Shown: in pieces, positions 35,014 through 47,350 of the stretch
Layout: every line of letters begins with the position of its first letter
Numbering within the stretch: the stretch's first letter is position 1
Assembly (NCBI GenBank): GCA_029531795.1
Contig: JAPEIS010000005.1
Location: forward strand, 2,726,001 to 2,790,000
Source of the DNA: Sclerotinia nivalis
Taxonomy: Eukaryota > Ascomycota > Leotiomycetes > Helotiales > Sclerotiniaceae
Length of the DNA: 64,000 nucleotides
Reading direction: 5' to 3'
The notes under the pieces: generated by a model
Told to the model about the DNA's origin: nothing
Seen by the model: the letters and a program-made list of their open reading frames with translations, nothing else
The model's database searches: none
Translations under genes and position numbers: made by a program

Positions 35014-35879
35014 GTTCAAAGGTCGGGCGAATGAGAACTGAGAACTATCCTCTCATACCAAAATATTTGGCACCATCTAGGTATCGGTGGCTAATTGAGG
35101 ATATTGCAACTTGCAAAATTCTGATCTCTGTTTCAAATCTCTATTGCGATATCTTGGAGGCTGCAGTGAATGATAAAATCAGGAATTGGTCGCAGAACTG
35201 AGTAGCTTAGAAGGTGTGTAGCACAAGACTATCTTTGTGAAACAGACGTGCATAATTAGATATGCAACAATATGCAATAGCCACTTCATATTACAGGAAT
35301 GATGATTACTGGTCGCATATCTAAGGCTTTTAGATTAGATGAGCGGAATATGGCGACCTGCATGAAAATATCATTACTTGGAGGCGTCAACAAGGGATTT
35401 AGACGAATTGATTTGTGCGTACCTCCTACACATGAGTTGTCCATACACATCACCAGGGGAGGACTTTAGAACTCGGACACTGTTGGGCTAGCGGTCTGGT
35501 ATAGCGTGTGCTCCCGGTGAGTTCAAGAGAGAGCTAATTCCTTGCTCTTCGATAAATTGGAATGAAAGATACTTTGGAAAGGTAATCAAACAGTGCGTGA
35601 AATGATTTATTCGAGATCTCCATCATTGTCGGTACGTACAGTACAGCCAGCAAACCCAAAAAATACTGACTGCTTCAGACCCCTAACCCAGAGGCAATAA
35701 TAGCTAAGATACACCGACAGCATGGATGAACCACTTGGATTTATAGGAGTGAAATGACAATCGATAACTATCTTATCATACTAATCATACATATTTCATG
35801 AAATCGTTCGTACGTTCGCAAGACAAAGACCAATCCACAAACACCTTTTCCTTTCCGCTCCCCCTTTCCAACTCTATCG
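35014..35879. other. Intergenic, no gene seen
   Basis: About 870 bp upstream of the broken DUF7918-type copy and downstream of the kelch gene. I find no frame, tRNA or repeat that can be supported. Confidence 0.45.
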
Positions 35880-37436
35880 CTAAACATCGATGCTAAAATG
35901 ACTGATTTGACTATAATACGCATGCACTGCCAATTCTAACACACACACATCTCCAAACACATCTCCACCATCAAAGCCTCCTATTACGATGAGTCTGCTG
36001 TCGTGAAGCACTGTTCCATGATAACCGCGAGCTTTTATGGGCTCTCCGTAGACTTTTCGCTTATCCCAAGCCATAGTGACGAGATTTAGGAGAAGTACTT
36101 CGTTCGAGTATTCAACACCATCATGGCCACCTATTACAAAAAGATAACTTCCGACAATCGTAGCTGTATGGCTTAACCGCGGATATGAAACTGAAATATT
36201 GACTGCAGAGAAAGTCGAAGTCTCAATATCGAATACCCAAACATCTCGGAAACATTCTCCACCATCAGATCCACCAAATATAATAAGCTTAGATCCGACG
36301 ATGTTTGCTGTATGATATCCGCGAGCTTTCGGTTTGGTTTTATCGTCTACAGATGATGGTGTCGGAGGAGAAACAAGTCTCCAGGACATCTTGCTGGTAT
36401 CCGCGACGTCTAACCTCCATACGTCGTTTAACGCTCGTACTCCATCACCGCCACCGAAGACATATATTCCATTCTTGTATAAACATGCCGTATGTGCTCT
36501 TCGTTTGCTTGGTATCTTATCCCCGGATATCCGCGGTTTCGACCATCGAAAGTTCAGTGTGTCGAGTACATAAATATCGTTATAATATGCAGGTCCGTCT
36601 CCACCACCAAATACTATCAACTTCTTTCCCACAGCCGTGCATGTCATTGCTCGTAAAGGGGCAGGTATATCTCCGCAGACAAAAGGCGTAGACCAATAGA
36701 AAGCGTCGGCATCTAAGACATATAGTTCGTTGAAACATGAACGTGCATCACATCCGCCAAAGACGTAGATATTGGAACCAATAAGTGTGGAAGTATGTGC
36801 CCGTAAAGACGTATGAGACGAACCAGAGACAGGGGCGCGAGACCAGTACATTCCTGAAGCTGGTGCAGGAAGGACATTGGGAGCCAATTTAGGGTCTGGT
36901 AGTGAAGGATACGGAATGGAAAGCCCACGAGGCGGACGTTGTACAGGTGGTACAGGAGAAGAAGAGTGTGCAGAGGAAGGAGGTTTTAGTGCTATGGCAG
37001 ATGTGGAACGAAGATTTATGGGTCTATGGGCATCTTCTTTAGGAAGTTGAGGTACTGGGTTACCACTATCGGGTGGTGACATGATCTCTGAAAGATTGGA
37101 TGTACTGCTACCATGATGGATAGAGGGTGGTTTCGCGGTCGTTGATTTGATGGATGAAGTGGAGGATTCCTTTTGCGACAATGATTGAGATCTCTGGCGC
37201 AACGATAAATCAGACTTTTGTTTCCGCCTATCTTGACTTTTAGTTGATAGATGTCCGGGGGTATGACTGCGCGGAGGAGGCGCATTGTCTCGTGGTGGTA
37301 ATGGTGGTTCGGAATCTTCAGGGATATCTTGTGGTCTTGAATCTGTTGGAGATGATTGAGTGACTTTTTGTGAACGTACAAGTTTGGTTTTTAAAGGAGA
37401 ATGAGGACGAGTCTTGTCCTTGGGTGAATCAGCCAT
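35880..37436 (-). CDS. Kelch-repeat beta-propeller protein
   Basis: A single open frame of 518 residues without introns. The first ~190 residues are Ser/Pro/Lys rich and disordered, with PPLPPRD as a likely SH3-binding motif. From about residue 200, six kelch blades follow, each with the doubled Gly (VFGGCD, VFGGGDG twice, IFGGSDG, VIGGHDG, VIGGFDG) and the downstream aromatic pair, so a complete six-bladed propeller can form. Kelch proteins are scaffolds; fungal relatives act in cell polarity, Ras signalling and cytoskeletal control. Which of these applies here is not visible. It lies head to head with dus3 across about 870 bp. Confidence 0.9.
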   Translation of the reverse strand: MADSPKDKTRPHSPLKTKLVRSQKVTQSSPTDSRPQDIPEDSEPPLPPRDNAPPPRSHTPGHLSTKSQDRRKQKSDLSLRQRSQSLSQKESSTSSIKSTTAKPPSIHHGSSTSNLSEIMSPPDSGNPVPQLPKEDAHRPINLRSTSAIALKPPSSAHSSSPVPPVQRPPRGLSIPYPSLPDPKLAPNVLPAPASGMYWSRAPVSGSSHTSLRAHTSTLIGSNIYVFGGCDARSCFNELYVLDADAFYWSTPFVCGDIPAPLRAMTCTAVGKKLIVFGGGDGPAYYNDIYVLDTLNFRWSKPRISGDKIPSKRRAHTACLYKNGIYVFGGGDGVRALNDVWRLDVADTSKMSWRLVSPPTPSSVDDKTKPKARGYHTANIVGSKLIIFGGSDGGECFRDVWVFDIETSTFSAVNISVSYPRLSHTATIVGSYLFVIGGHDGVEYSNEVLLLNLVTMAWDKRKVYGEPIKARGYHGTVLHDSRLIVIGGFDGGDVFGDVCVLELAVHAYYSQISHFSIDV

Positions 37437-38301
37437 TGTATATGCGCCCTGTCTTACTTGAACAACAAAATGGGACTTTCATTGTTTTGCGTATTAGAAG
37501 TGTGGAAGTAAAATTAGAATTTGAAGGGATGGCAGTCGTGGCTTATGAATTTGCGGTTGGATTTAAGTGCAGCAAATTTAACATGCAGTAAACGTCGCGG
37601 ATTTCGCATGAAAGTATGGAGTTTTTCCCCCTAATTGATTAGTTGTCCTTCATTGGCAGTGGGGATTCGTTATATGTTTATGCACATATATCAGAATAGA
37701 ATGAATGATTGATTGAATGATTGATTGAATAGCTTGAGAACAGGTGGTGTCGCAGCTTAAACAATGTAACAATGTAACAATGTAGTTATAGCGACGGTTG
37801 AAAAGCCATTTGTGTCAAAAGATAGAACCGCACTTCCACTTCTTCCATCCCGCAGAAGATGAATGTATTTGTTTGTTATTTAACAGGTCCAAAATATTAT
37901 AAATTCATATAGAGGCTGACAGGAGTGTGGAGAGGAATGAAAACCGGACAACTAAACTTCGTAACTGGATCCAGGAACAAACTTTCGTTTCAGAATAAGC
38001 CAGGGGCTCGATGAACAGGAGTAAATCATTCATCAGCCACTGATTGACTTGGTTCTAGACGTTGAGCCACATCGCTGTGGCTGCAACACCGGTAAACTCG
38101 TTTTGTAGATCTTAAAAAACGCTAAGATAAAGCTCCCCTCAATTTTTTTATCGACTTTGATTTGATCCGAGTAGGTATGCTTTGACAAGAATATATTTTC
38201 AACACCAAAAACCTATCTTATTCCACAGCATTAAAAACTTGGAGGTATACACAAGAGGTAACTGAAGTATCTGAACTATTTACACGAAATTGAAAATCAT
38301 T
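37437..38301. promoter_or_regulatory. Divergent intergenic region between the kelch gene and dus3
   Basis: 865 bp between divergent start codons. It contains a TGATTGAA repeat at about 37704-37729 and a triple AACAATGT repeat at about 37760-37785. The last 150 bp before dus3 are AT-rich. Confidence 0.5.
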
Positions 38302-40700
38302 ATGACCGACGAAATCCCCAATCCAGTGGAACCTGAGAAGTCTTTAAAACGACCATTGGATGGAGAGCAATTGGAGGAAGCACATCCACCACAACCAATA
38401 CTACCAGAAGGTTCAGCAGTCACAAAGGCAGAGAAAGTGGAGAGAAACGGCGCAAGGGATTCTGTGAGCAATGGAGAGCCAGTTGCGAAAAGGGTCAAGA
38501 CTGAAGAGCAAGATCACAACTCTACCGCGACAGATTCTCGTGACAGGGTCAGAGGCATAGCTCCTATCAAAGCTGAGTAAGTCAATTACGTGTCTTTTTC
38601 GTAGTTCTAAAATGAAATCCCAATAAATCCTCTAAGCTGTGGCCACTAAGTTATTTCTAGGTACTTGCTTTATCCAACCGGAAGTCGATCGGCCACAGAT
38701 GGTCGCAATCCCGCAGCAAATGACGATGCGGCAGAAGAAAAACCTCGCGGTGACAATCGGGACAATGGAGGCAAAAAGAAGAAGAAGGAGAAGGGCCAAA
38801 ATAAAGATCGTCAATTTGGATCCTGGGGTGATAAAATAAAGTTATGCAATAGCACGTCAAATTCGCCGGAGTTCTCGCCCAAAGAATGCAGTTTTGGAGA
38901 AAGCTGCAAATGCGAACATGATCTTAGGAAATATTTGGCCGAAGGGAAGAGAGAAGACTTGACTACATTCAATTCGAAGTGCCCAGTTTGGGAAGATAAT
39001 GGCACATGCCTGGCTGGTTGGAAATGCCGTTTTGTGGGAAGTCATTCTAAGGAGGTGAAAAGGGAGGATGGCCGAATGGAATTGGTCCTCATAGAGGATT
39101 TAGATCGTATGCGTATCACGGTAGCTGGGGATGAAGAAGCTCTCGGGGGTGTCGTGAATGTGGTCAGCACTAAGGATAAGCTTGATCTCGCTCGGAGGAG
39201 AACACAAATGGAGAAAGCTGATCTCTATACAAATTGGTTGGATAAAAATTCGGAGGAAGTTAATAGGCAAAGCAACCTGAGAAAAGACCAGAAAAAGGAT
39301 CAGACTCAGGAAGAAAAGGAAGAGAATCGCGCGCGATATGTGGAACCACCATTTCTCCCTTCTGAGAAGCGACGAATTTACTTTGGACCCGAGACGCCTG
39401 TTCTCGCTCCCCTCACCACTCAAGGCAATCTTCCATTTCGTCGACTCTGTGTGGAACTTGGAGCGCAGCTTACTTACTCGGAAATGGCAATGTCGATACC
39501 TCTGTTCCAAGGCCAGAAATCTGAGTGGGCATTAATGAAGGCACATGAGAGCGAAATCACACCACCACGAATCAATCCAGACAGAAGTTCGATTGTTCAA
39601 AATTATGATAACTCGAAAGACTTGAAGTTCGGTACCCAGATTTCGGCTAACAAACCATTTCAAGCAATTAAAGCTGCTGAAATCCTAAGTCGATTCGTAC
39701 CACACTTGCGAGTAATTGATTTGAACTGCGGATGCCCAATCGAACTTGTATATAGACAAGGAGCTGGTTCAGCTTTGCTCGATGCACCATCAAAACTGGA
39801 GAAAATGATTCGAGGTATGAATGCAGTTTCCGGGGAAGTTCCCATCACAGCCAAGATTCGAATGGGAACTATGACAGGAAAACCTACCGCTCTTAAAACT
39901 ATTGAACGTTTAGCATTTGGTGGTGTTGAATCACGCGAGAGACTTGGTGCTCCTGGTTGCGCTGCTATTACTCTTCATGGCCGTAGCAGACAACAAAGAT
40001 ACACCAAGAATGCCGATTGGAGTTACATAGCAGAATGTGCAGCTCTCGTCAAATCATACAACCAAAAGAAGGATGATTTAACAGACACAATCATGGAACC
40101 AGATGCCCGCACATTACCAAATGCCCCCGATGGAAAATTACACTTTATCGGAAATGGTGATTGTTATTCTCACGTTGACTATCTCGACCATATACAAAAT
40201 GCAGGCGTAGATTCTGTCATGGTAGCACGTGGTGCACTCATCAAACCCTGGCTCTTTGAAGAAATCGAAAAGGGACAAACGCTCGACAAATCCGCAACAG
40301 AACGTCTACAATACGTCGAGAAGTTCGCACGCTACGGACTCGAGGCTTGGGGATCAGATGAGATGGGTGTGGGCCAAACGAGACGATTCTTATTGGAATG
40401 GTTGAGTTTTGCTCATCGATACGTTCCGGCTGGAATCCTGGAACATTTACCTCCTAGTTTACAGGATCGTCCCCCGGCTTACAGGGGAAGAAATGATTTG
40501 GAAACTCTGTTGGCGAGTGATAATTACTTGGATTGGATGAAGATTTGGTATGGTTTACTTCTTGCTTACACACATACTTACTCGGTAATGATGATGCTAA
40601 CCAAACCAATAGTGAAATGTTCCTCGGTCCCGCACACGAGGGCTTCAAATTCCAACCTAAACATAAATCAAACAGTTACGAGATTGAAGCAGAAGGATAG
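38302..40700 (+). CDS. dus3: tRNA-dihydrouridine(47) synthase [NAD(P)+], Dus3
   Basis: Three exons (38302-38576, 38661-40547, 40613-40700) give 749 residues. After a disordered, charged N-terminus come two CCCH zinc fingers ([12 protein letters not shown] and a second starting [10 protein letters not shown]), the tRNA-recognition part special to Dus3. The flavin-dependent TIM barrel starts around [15 protein letters not shown]. It holds the catalytic Cys in LNCGCP, the active-site [12 protein letters not shown], and the FMN-binding GNGDCYSH and [11 protein letters not shown]. The C-terminal helical domain ends [13 protein letters not shown], typical of the family. The enzyme reduces uridine 47 of tRNAs to dihydrouridine. 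A long frame continues past 40547 only if the last intron is retained. Splicing gives the conserved tail, so I chose the spliced form. Confidence 0.96.
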
Positions 40701-41533
40701 TCAAAGTTGCGAGGCGTTTTTGTTTAGTGGGAGGAAATGTGGGTGTGGATGTTACATAGATGTAGATACCAGACAGAAAACAACATCCATACAATCAGAC
40801 ATCAAATTACATCGCATCATTAAAAGGAAGATACAAAACCCATCCATCACATATGAGAAACGCAGTGCGCATTAGAAGATTTACAAGAAAAATACATAGT
40901 AGGTAGTGGATAGACACTTATTGAAAGTTAGACTCTAGGCTCTCGGTAGCATGAACATGAATGAAATTAGATATGAGATTGGATATGAGATTCTGAGATA
41001 TGATGGAGGGATACTTGGATGAATCTTTATTTGCACGTTTAATGTCACTCTTTTAGATGTGATACTTAAACTTGAAGGAGGGAGGTCGGTGGAGGAGACC
41101 AAAGAATTTATCGTTTGAACTATACACGCAAAGATTAATCTGAATGAGAATGATTGTGAAAATATAAGAGGAAGGTATTAACAACCGAATTAACAACAAA
41201 CAACATGGGTGGTTTTGTCTTTCCCAGTCAGATTTGCAATAAGATCCTCTCACATATCATGCTCAACACCAGCTAGATGATTCACATCATATGTGCATTT
41301 TCCTATCTCATGAATACGCCACTGAAACTCATGAAGCCAACTTTTCCCACAATAAACCTTCGCAAAAAACACGCTCCATCTTCACTCTCTGTCCCGTCCC
41401 AAAACCACTCCCTCACGGCACCACCATATTCATCCCCACCAAGCTCATCCTCTCCCTATTCATCCATGGCCTAATACTAATTCAATAGTGTAGTCCATCA
41501 AAGCGTGCAAAACCATTTAGTTTAGAGAGCAAT
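40701..41533. other. Convergent 3' intergenic region
   Basis: About 830 bp between dus3 and the Bap31-like gene, AT-rich, with no supported coding sequence. Confidence 0.45.
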
Positions 41534-42381
41534 TCATTTCTCCTTTCTGGAACCAGCGGAAGGTTCACCAGCTTGAGCCTTATCAAGAATCTCGTCAGAG
41601 AACTGCTTGTTTCTAGCCGATTGTCCCTTGAGGGTTTCAATATCTCTTTCCTTTTGAGCCAACAAGTTCTTAAGCTTGCCAATCTCCCCAGCACTTCCGG
41701 CACGGTCCAATTTGTCAGAGTCCTTTCCGTTGGTCTTGCCAATACCCTCGTAGCGGTTAACCTTCTCTTCCAAGCGGAGAACTTCGAGGATCATGGTGTA
41801 GGTTCGGTTGAGGATTAGGGAGAGGAAAAGTGTGAAACCGCAGAGATACATGTTACGTTGAGAATAGAATTTGCGGGCTTGTACTTCCATGCGTTCGTGG
41901 CCGAGGACGGGGTTACTGCTACCTGTTAGATTTGGTCTAGGAGAGAATGTGGGGAGGGAAACATACCCAGCTTGACTCTTATTGGCCTCTGCCAATTCAA
42001 CTTGGACCCTATATACTCTGTTTACACTATCGATAAACAGGATTAGGATGAAGATAAATGTAATCTTCATCCCGTACTGTAATTTTGCTACCAGCCGACT
42101 TTCGCTTCTAGTGGGGTATTAGTAGCTGCATGAAGAAGAAAATAATGGGGAATCACGAACATGAAAGTAAACATCTTTCGGCGGATTGTGAAAGGAAGAG
42201 GAACGATGAGAAGCATGAAGAGTGCCATCTCTGCTACGAGGAGCACGAAGACCTGTTAAAATGATCATTAGCATGTTGTTTGTTGACGTCGCGGGAGCTT
42301 CGGATTGGAATGAGGGGTTGGTGAAGTTTAATGCCAGATGGCAGAAATGTGTAAACATACAAGACTGTAATAGAGTGTCAT
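41534..42381 (-). CDS. Bap31/Yet-family endoplasmic reticulum transmembrane protein
   Basis: Four exons (42361-42381, 42161-42252, 41967-42107, 41534-41918) give 212 residues. The start MTLYYSLVF and the first helix through LLIVPLPFTIRRK are the Bap31 signature. A second helix (ITFIFILILFIDSVNRVY) and a third (CGFTLFLSLILNRTY) follow. The cytosolic C-terminus is a coiled coil with a Lys-rich end (SRKEK), possibly an ER-retrieval signal. Bap31/Yet proteins work in ER quality control and sorting of membrane proteins. The second intron has a GTTCGT donor. In the third intron two AGs lie close together (CAGGTAG). Only the second keeps the frame; the first would create an immediate stop. Confidence 0.93.
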
Positions 42382-43272
42382 CTTTGCGGTATTGATTCCT
42401 CCAAATTATGTGTTCTGTTGTTGATTCGTGGCCTATTCCAATGTAAATATCAGTAAATGTTTGCAGGCTCCCCTCCCGCACAATGCACTCGTAAGGTTTT
42501 GAGCTCTATGCCTTTACCTACAGTGTCACTATTATGAGAAATTGTTGATAGAATAAACTTACAATAATGAAAATGCCTTTGATGTACTGAAGTACTGAAA
42601 TATCGAGGTAGGATGTGTTGTTGATGAGGAAGAAAGTGTGATGAAAAGTCAACAAACTACCTTGGGTACTATAATGGTTAATGTATCCTGTAGCTCGGAG
42701 CTTCAACGTCATCCCATTTATTTTGTGCTGAGAAGAGCCGAGCGAATTCGCTTCCAAGGAAAATCCAACGCTAAACTTGGAACAGCTCAAACCACACGCG
42801 TACACGTGATTTGTATCGTATTCTTTTACTTCCAGTCATCAATGTTTTCGGCTCAAAAGAATACAGCTTAATGAGTGTTAAGATAATAAATGAATCTTTA
42901 TTTAATGTCTAGAACTTTTCTGTGTATTGAGCTCCTCCAAGCCATTATTGGATTATTCTCACTATCCTCCATCTACAAGCTCTCAGCTCTGAAATCCTTA
43001 TAAGTATCATGAGTCCATTCTATACCTGTAATAGTCCATCGTCACTTCAGACTTCCCTTGAGTTTCTTATGAGTTTCTTCTTCCAAGATATATCAACCTC
43101 TTCTCCTAAGAAGCCATGCTTAAAATCGTCGTTCTAAAGATATGTTCTTTTGTCTTTCCCAGCCCTTATATCGATACGTACCTTTCCTCGCAATCTACCA
43201 AACGTCCATTATTCCTTCATTCTAATTCCGCGATGTCGATATATATTCTTGTTCTCTCATCCCTCTGACTAT
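42382..43272. other. Intergenic, no gene seen
   Basis: About 890 bp between two reverse-strand genes. It holds the Bap31 promoter and the 3' UTR of the next gene. Open frames of up to 95 codons show no family features. Confidence 0.45.
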
Positions 43273-44777
43273 TCATGCTCGATTATCCCGAACAAATAAA
43301 TCATCGTCATCATCATCATCCAATTCGTCGAACTTTGGTCCCTCGTCATCACTAGACACCCTTGGAGATTTCGCTTCTTCGTCCTCGCTATCAGCTGTCA
43401 AGTCAACTGTAATCTTTCCCTTGCTTTTCTCAGCTCTACGTCGCTTGACGAATCTTTGTCTGCTTCCAGGCTCATCATCATCTTCTCTCTTGATTCTCTT
43501 TCGACTGCTCGATTGACCGTCTCCGCCTGCCGAATTTGTGGATGATCTCTGTAAACTCGCCATCTGCTCCGCAAGTTCCCTTCGCCTCTGTTCTATCTCA
43601 GCCATCTGCCTTGCTAAGTTTGCGTGAGTAGCTGTCGAGTCACTGCTGCCATGATCAACAATTTCTGGTGAGCTGGAGCGAGACGGAGTAGGCGTACGTT
43701 CAATGATGTGCATAGCTTTCAGTGCGTCTACATCGGGTGTGAAGGTTAGTAACCGATTGTTCATTATCATTTTGGACTAGACAAACCTTCGGAGCGATAT
43801 AGAAAGACAAAGACGATCATTGGGCGTTCATCATGTTTTTGAGCGTTTGAGAAAACAGTTCCTCGACTTGCTTTCCGTGCCGCGCCCAACCTAATTTGGA
43901 CATTCATTTGTAAGCATTCTCAAAAAATGGTGAAGAATGTACTCACGCAGTACCATGACTCTTTGCCTCAGCTCCCTTCAATGCTCTTTCAGGAACGTCT
44001 ATGTTGTGCTTGTTCCGAAACGCTTTCTTGTTATTCATGAAATCTCCGCCTAATTTTCCATACTTCGTTTTGTAGACCTTGATCTCAATTTTACCAATCT
44101 TACTCATGGAATCCTTGAAACGTTGAAAAGCAGTGGAGTTTACCCTCTCATCGTCTGTGTAGTCTCATCAGTCTCTCATACAGTTGTCACATCGATTCAC
44201 CGGGGTTCTTTTCGCGCCCCTATGTCTAGTAAACAAACTACATCGGCAGAGTTTCAAGCCTCAAGTCAAAAGTTTCCACCAAAATGAAACCATTTCGCAA
44301 TAACTTACTGGTCTTAATAGCACTAAATCTGAAGCCGCTGACCTCGCAACTCCATCCTTTTCCCACCTTCATCCCATTAATAGTAGCCTCCCAAACCCCC
44401 TTTCCATATCTCTGATAATCAGGTCTTGAACACCACTCATTCCAAACAAATTCCCCATCAACCAGAATCTCAAACTGCAAATGGGAGCAATCCATTGTCT
44501 TAGGGTAGGGTCTATCAACCTTAAGATGAATGGAGAATGATGCATCATTGGTCACCGCAATGTACTTGGTGATGGTATGAAGGCTATAGTATTCAGGGTC
44601 CTCATCACCTGCAGTGATAGGCTCATTTTCACGAGCATCATGGTTTGGGAAGGCTTCGCCGCTCTTGGAGATGATTTGTGCTGTGATACCTGGAACCCAG
44701 GGGTGATGAACTCCTTTGGGTGGTTTGGGGTTAGGAGGTGTGGGTTCGGGTTCGGGGACATTGTTGCGTCTAGGCAT
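43273..44777 (-). CDS. DUF7918-type fungal protein, second intact locus
   Basis: Four exons (44309-44777, 43947-44154, 43787-43890, 43273-43727) give 411 residues. The order of parts equals that of the gene at 31.7-33.1 kb: the beta-rich N-terminal module (TITKYIAVTNDASFSIHLKV), the KIGKIEIKVYKTKYG strand, the ERALKGAEAKSHGT segment, and FVFLYRSED joined after splicing to ALKAMHIIERTPTP. The tail then has a coiled coil, basic nuclear-type signals (KRIKRE, KRRRAEK) and an acidic Asp run (8 Asp near the end). It is clearly diverged from the other copy, so the duplication is old. An in-frame ATG at 44861 would add 28 residues. I prefer MPRRNN at 44777. Function is unknown; the tail suggests the nucleus. 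Confidence 0.83.
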
Positions 44778-45698
44778 GGTGAGCGAGGTAACAATAGGTT
44801 GATGATAGTGTAAAGTCAATGAGGATATGAGATAAGCGTAGTTGAAAAGTGAAGTCTTCACAAATGATCAATTTGCGTAGAAGATGAAGCTATTCGTAAA
44901 ACCAGATCTTCTCTCAGAGACAATGGCGAAATCAAAAAGTCTCAGCAATGCAAAGTACTCCCGATATCGGTCAATATATCTGGCAACCGACGAATTCAAA
45001 GCGGATTTCGAAAGCAAAGCCAGAGAAACCAATTTCAAACTCAGAAAAGGAAGTATATTTTGAGGGTCCTAGTTTGACACCGACAACCCGAACGAGGACG
45101 AAGTGCAATCGCAATACTGAGCGCAAGCTGGAGGTAGAGAGAAGACTGGATGTTCTTGGTAAGTTTTGAGTAGTTTAAGAATGATGGAGGAGCTTGGAGA
45201 AGGAAACTTAGTGAATATATCTCCAAGCTTTAGTCAAGAGCGGGGTAATTAACGTTGAGATTGAGTTAGACATGTTGAGAATTTCCCGCAAACTATCACG
45301 GAGCCATCACGGGGTCATGAGTGAATTATTTGTGTTTCTCCCGTTGGGGTACTACTTGGTATATGGAGTCTTGTTCTTGTTCTTGTTATGAAGAGTTGAG
45401 TTAAAGTCTTTGTCAGAGCAGCCCAAAGCTTCGAAGTCATGGCACATATTCATGAGGATTTGGACTCATATCTGCTAGGAAAATGAAGTAGTGTTGTATT
45501 TGTAAAATGCTCTGATGTACTTTTGATAGCTAATCTTGGCAGGAGCCTTGCCTGCTATGAACATACCTAGAAACCTCTGCTTCTCCTTCAGATGCATACC
45601 CAGTGACCAAATGATAATGCCCAATCATGCAAGGACTCCCTCCAAACTTTGATGAACGGCATAATTCCCCTTAAGATAATTGTAAGAATTCCTAATAA
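44778..45698. other. Intergenic between a DUF7918-type gene and the retrotransposon
   Basis: About 920 bp. A 73-codon forward frame has no recognisable features. The promoter of the reverse-strand DUF7918-type gene lies at the low-coordinate end. Confidence 0.45.
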
Positions 45699-45911
45699 TA
45701 TCATAGAGGCAACAGACAGGACAACAGGAATCACTTTTATTAATAAGATGTAGCTCGAAGAGCTATGTTTCTATAGAAGGAATGGTTCTTTAAATATATT
45801 TATGTGTAGCGTTAGCTTCGACCGGGGTTAGCCTACACTTATCCGAAATCCGATTCCTATAGGTCGGAACCCGAGCGGTCTTTGTATATTATATACAGGG
45901 ACCCCGTAACA
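45699..45911 (-). repeat. 3' LTR of the Ty3/gypsy element
   Basis: 213 bp, aligned end to end with the copy at 47351-47563. Differences are almost all transitions, with A or T here where the other copy has G or C (for example ATATAC against GTATAC-type positions). That is the direction expected of RIP acting more on this copy. Confidence 0.92.
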
Positions 45912-47350
45912 GTACCTTCCTCCTTAGGGTCGAGCTCCGTTGAGACGATTAGGAGGATCAGGTTTATCTGAATAACGACAATGATAATTACAGATCAGTT
46001 CTTGAGTATTCTCTAAATATTCCGCAAGTTCTTCGATAGGCGTATTATAACCTATCCATCGGATAGTATACTTCAGACGAGGGCCACTACGGTTTCGATG
46101 TTCTCATTGGGAATCCAGGATTTCCTTTATATCGAATTGCTCAATACCTTTAATTTCGATAAGAGGGGGAGGCGGGTTGTGTTGATCGGGGATAGGGTTA
46201 TCATTGACAGAATATAACAGGTTAATATGAAAGATTAGATGATTCTTTATAAAGGTAGAGAGTTTTAGTTTGTAAGTGTACAAGCTTATACCCTTCAGAA
46301 TTCGAAAGGGATTTAAATTCTTCCAATCTAGTTTCTTCTAAGAACGAAAAGTTCGAATATTCTTAGCATTAAGCCAGATTAGATCTCCAGATTGGTATCG
46401 ATGGGCAGGCGAACAATAGGAATCGGTATTCTTCGAATAGCAGGCTTGATTAGCGGTTAATTCGGTTTTCAGGTGATCGACGATCGATTTCATCTTTTTG
46501 ATGAATTCTTTAGTGTCCAGGATTCCAAGGCGATTGGAGAATGCAATGGGTTCGAAACCTATTTGGAGATAGAAACTGTAATTGGCAAAAAACGGCGATA
46601 GACGGAAGCTTTCGGATTAGGTAGAGTTAATTGAGAATTCAACGATCGATAACTATTCGGATTAGTCGTTTTGCAGATAGGATACATACAAGCGAAAGTA
46701 TTGTTCGAGTATTGCATTTGTTCTTTCCGTTTGTTTATCGATTTCAAAATGATAAATTATTAATAGCTTCGAAATAGTATTTAATCGTTTATAGATATAC
46801 TTTTAGAAGTCAGAGATAAACTGAACTTTATAATCGGATATAATGGTTTGTAGTAGATTGTAAAGCTTTTATATATACTTCAGGAACAGATGGGAGACTT
46901 TTTCGGAGTTACAGGTTCCTCGGTAAAATAGGAAATACTTCATTTTGGTCAATCGATCAATTACAATAAATATCGTATCGTATTTAGAGCTTTTCGGAAG
47001 ATGGGTAATGAAATTGATTGAGATATTTCTTTAGGTTTATTGTAGGATCGGGAGAGGGTATAAGATTTCTTCTTGTTTTTTATAGTTCGGAGTGGTTTGA
47101 TAGCAATTATAATAATTGTGTATCTAATGGGAGATGTAATTGTAATATTCAGACCAATAGTAGTTTCGGGAAAACAATTCGAAGGTATGGGTATAATGTG
47201 GGTATCTGACAATAAAGGAATTATAGATTATTCAAAGGAGTTTTGCTTTTAAAGGATCGTAGTTAAGAATATAAAGCTTTTTACGATAATATAATAGATT
47301 ATTGTTTATAGTATATTCAGATAATGTGATATATGGGTGTTTAATAGTAT
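45912..47350 (-). pseudogene. Remnant of retroelement pol: integrase and chromodomain
   Basis: The reverse strand reads through an integrase in roughly one frame, with Trp codons replaced by stops (a QND-stop-SE-stop-L stretch where relatives have Trp). The DIFIVIDRLTK-like catalytic strand, the Q-T-E-R motif after the last catalytic position, the GDLIWL beta-barrel (GPY/F-like) region and the chromodomain YTIRWIGYN are visible. The many TAA/TAG codons and low GC fit repeat-induced point mutation. No protein can be made. Confidence 0.85.

Noticed and set aside
35480..35530. tRNA-like stretch (GGGCTAGCGGTCTGG...)
   Set aside because: There is a vague A-box but no T-arm GGTTCRA box and no acceptor-stem pairing. 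No tRNA gene could be supported anywhere in the window.
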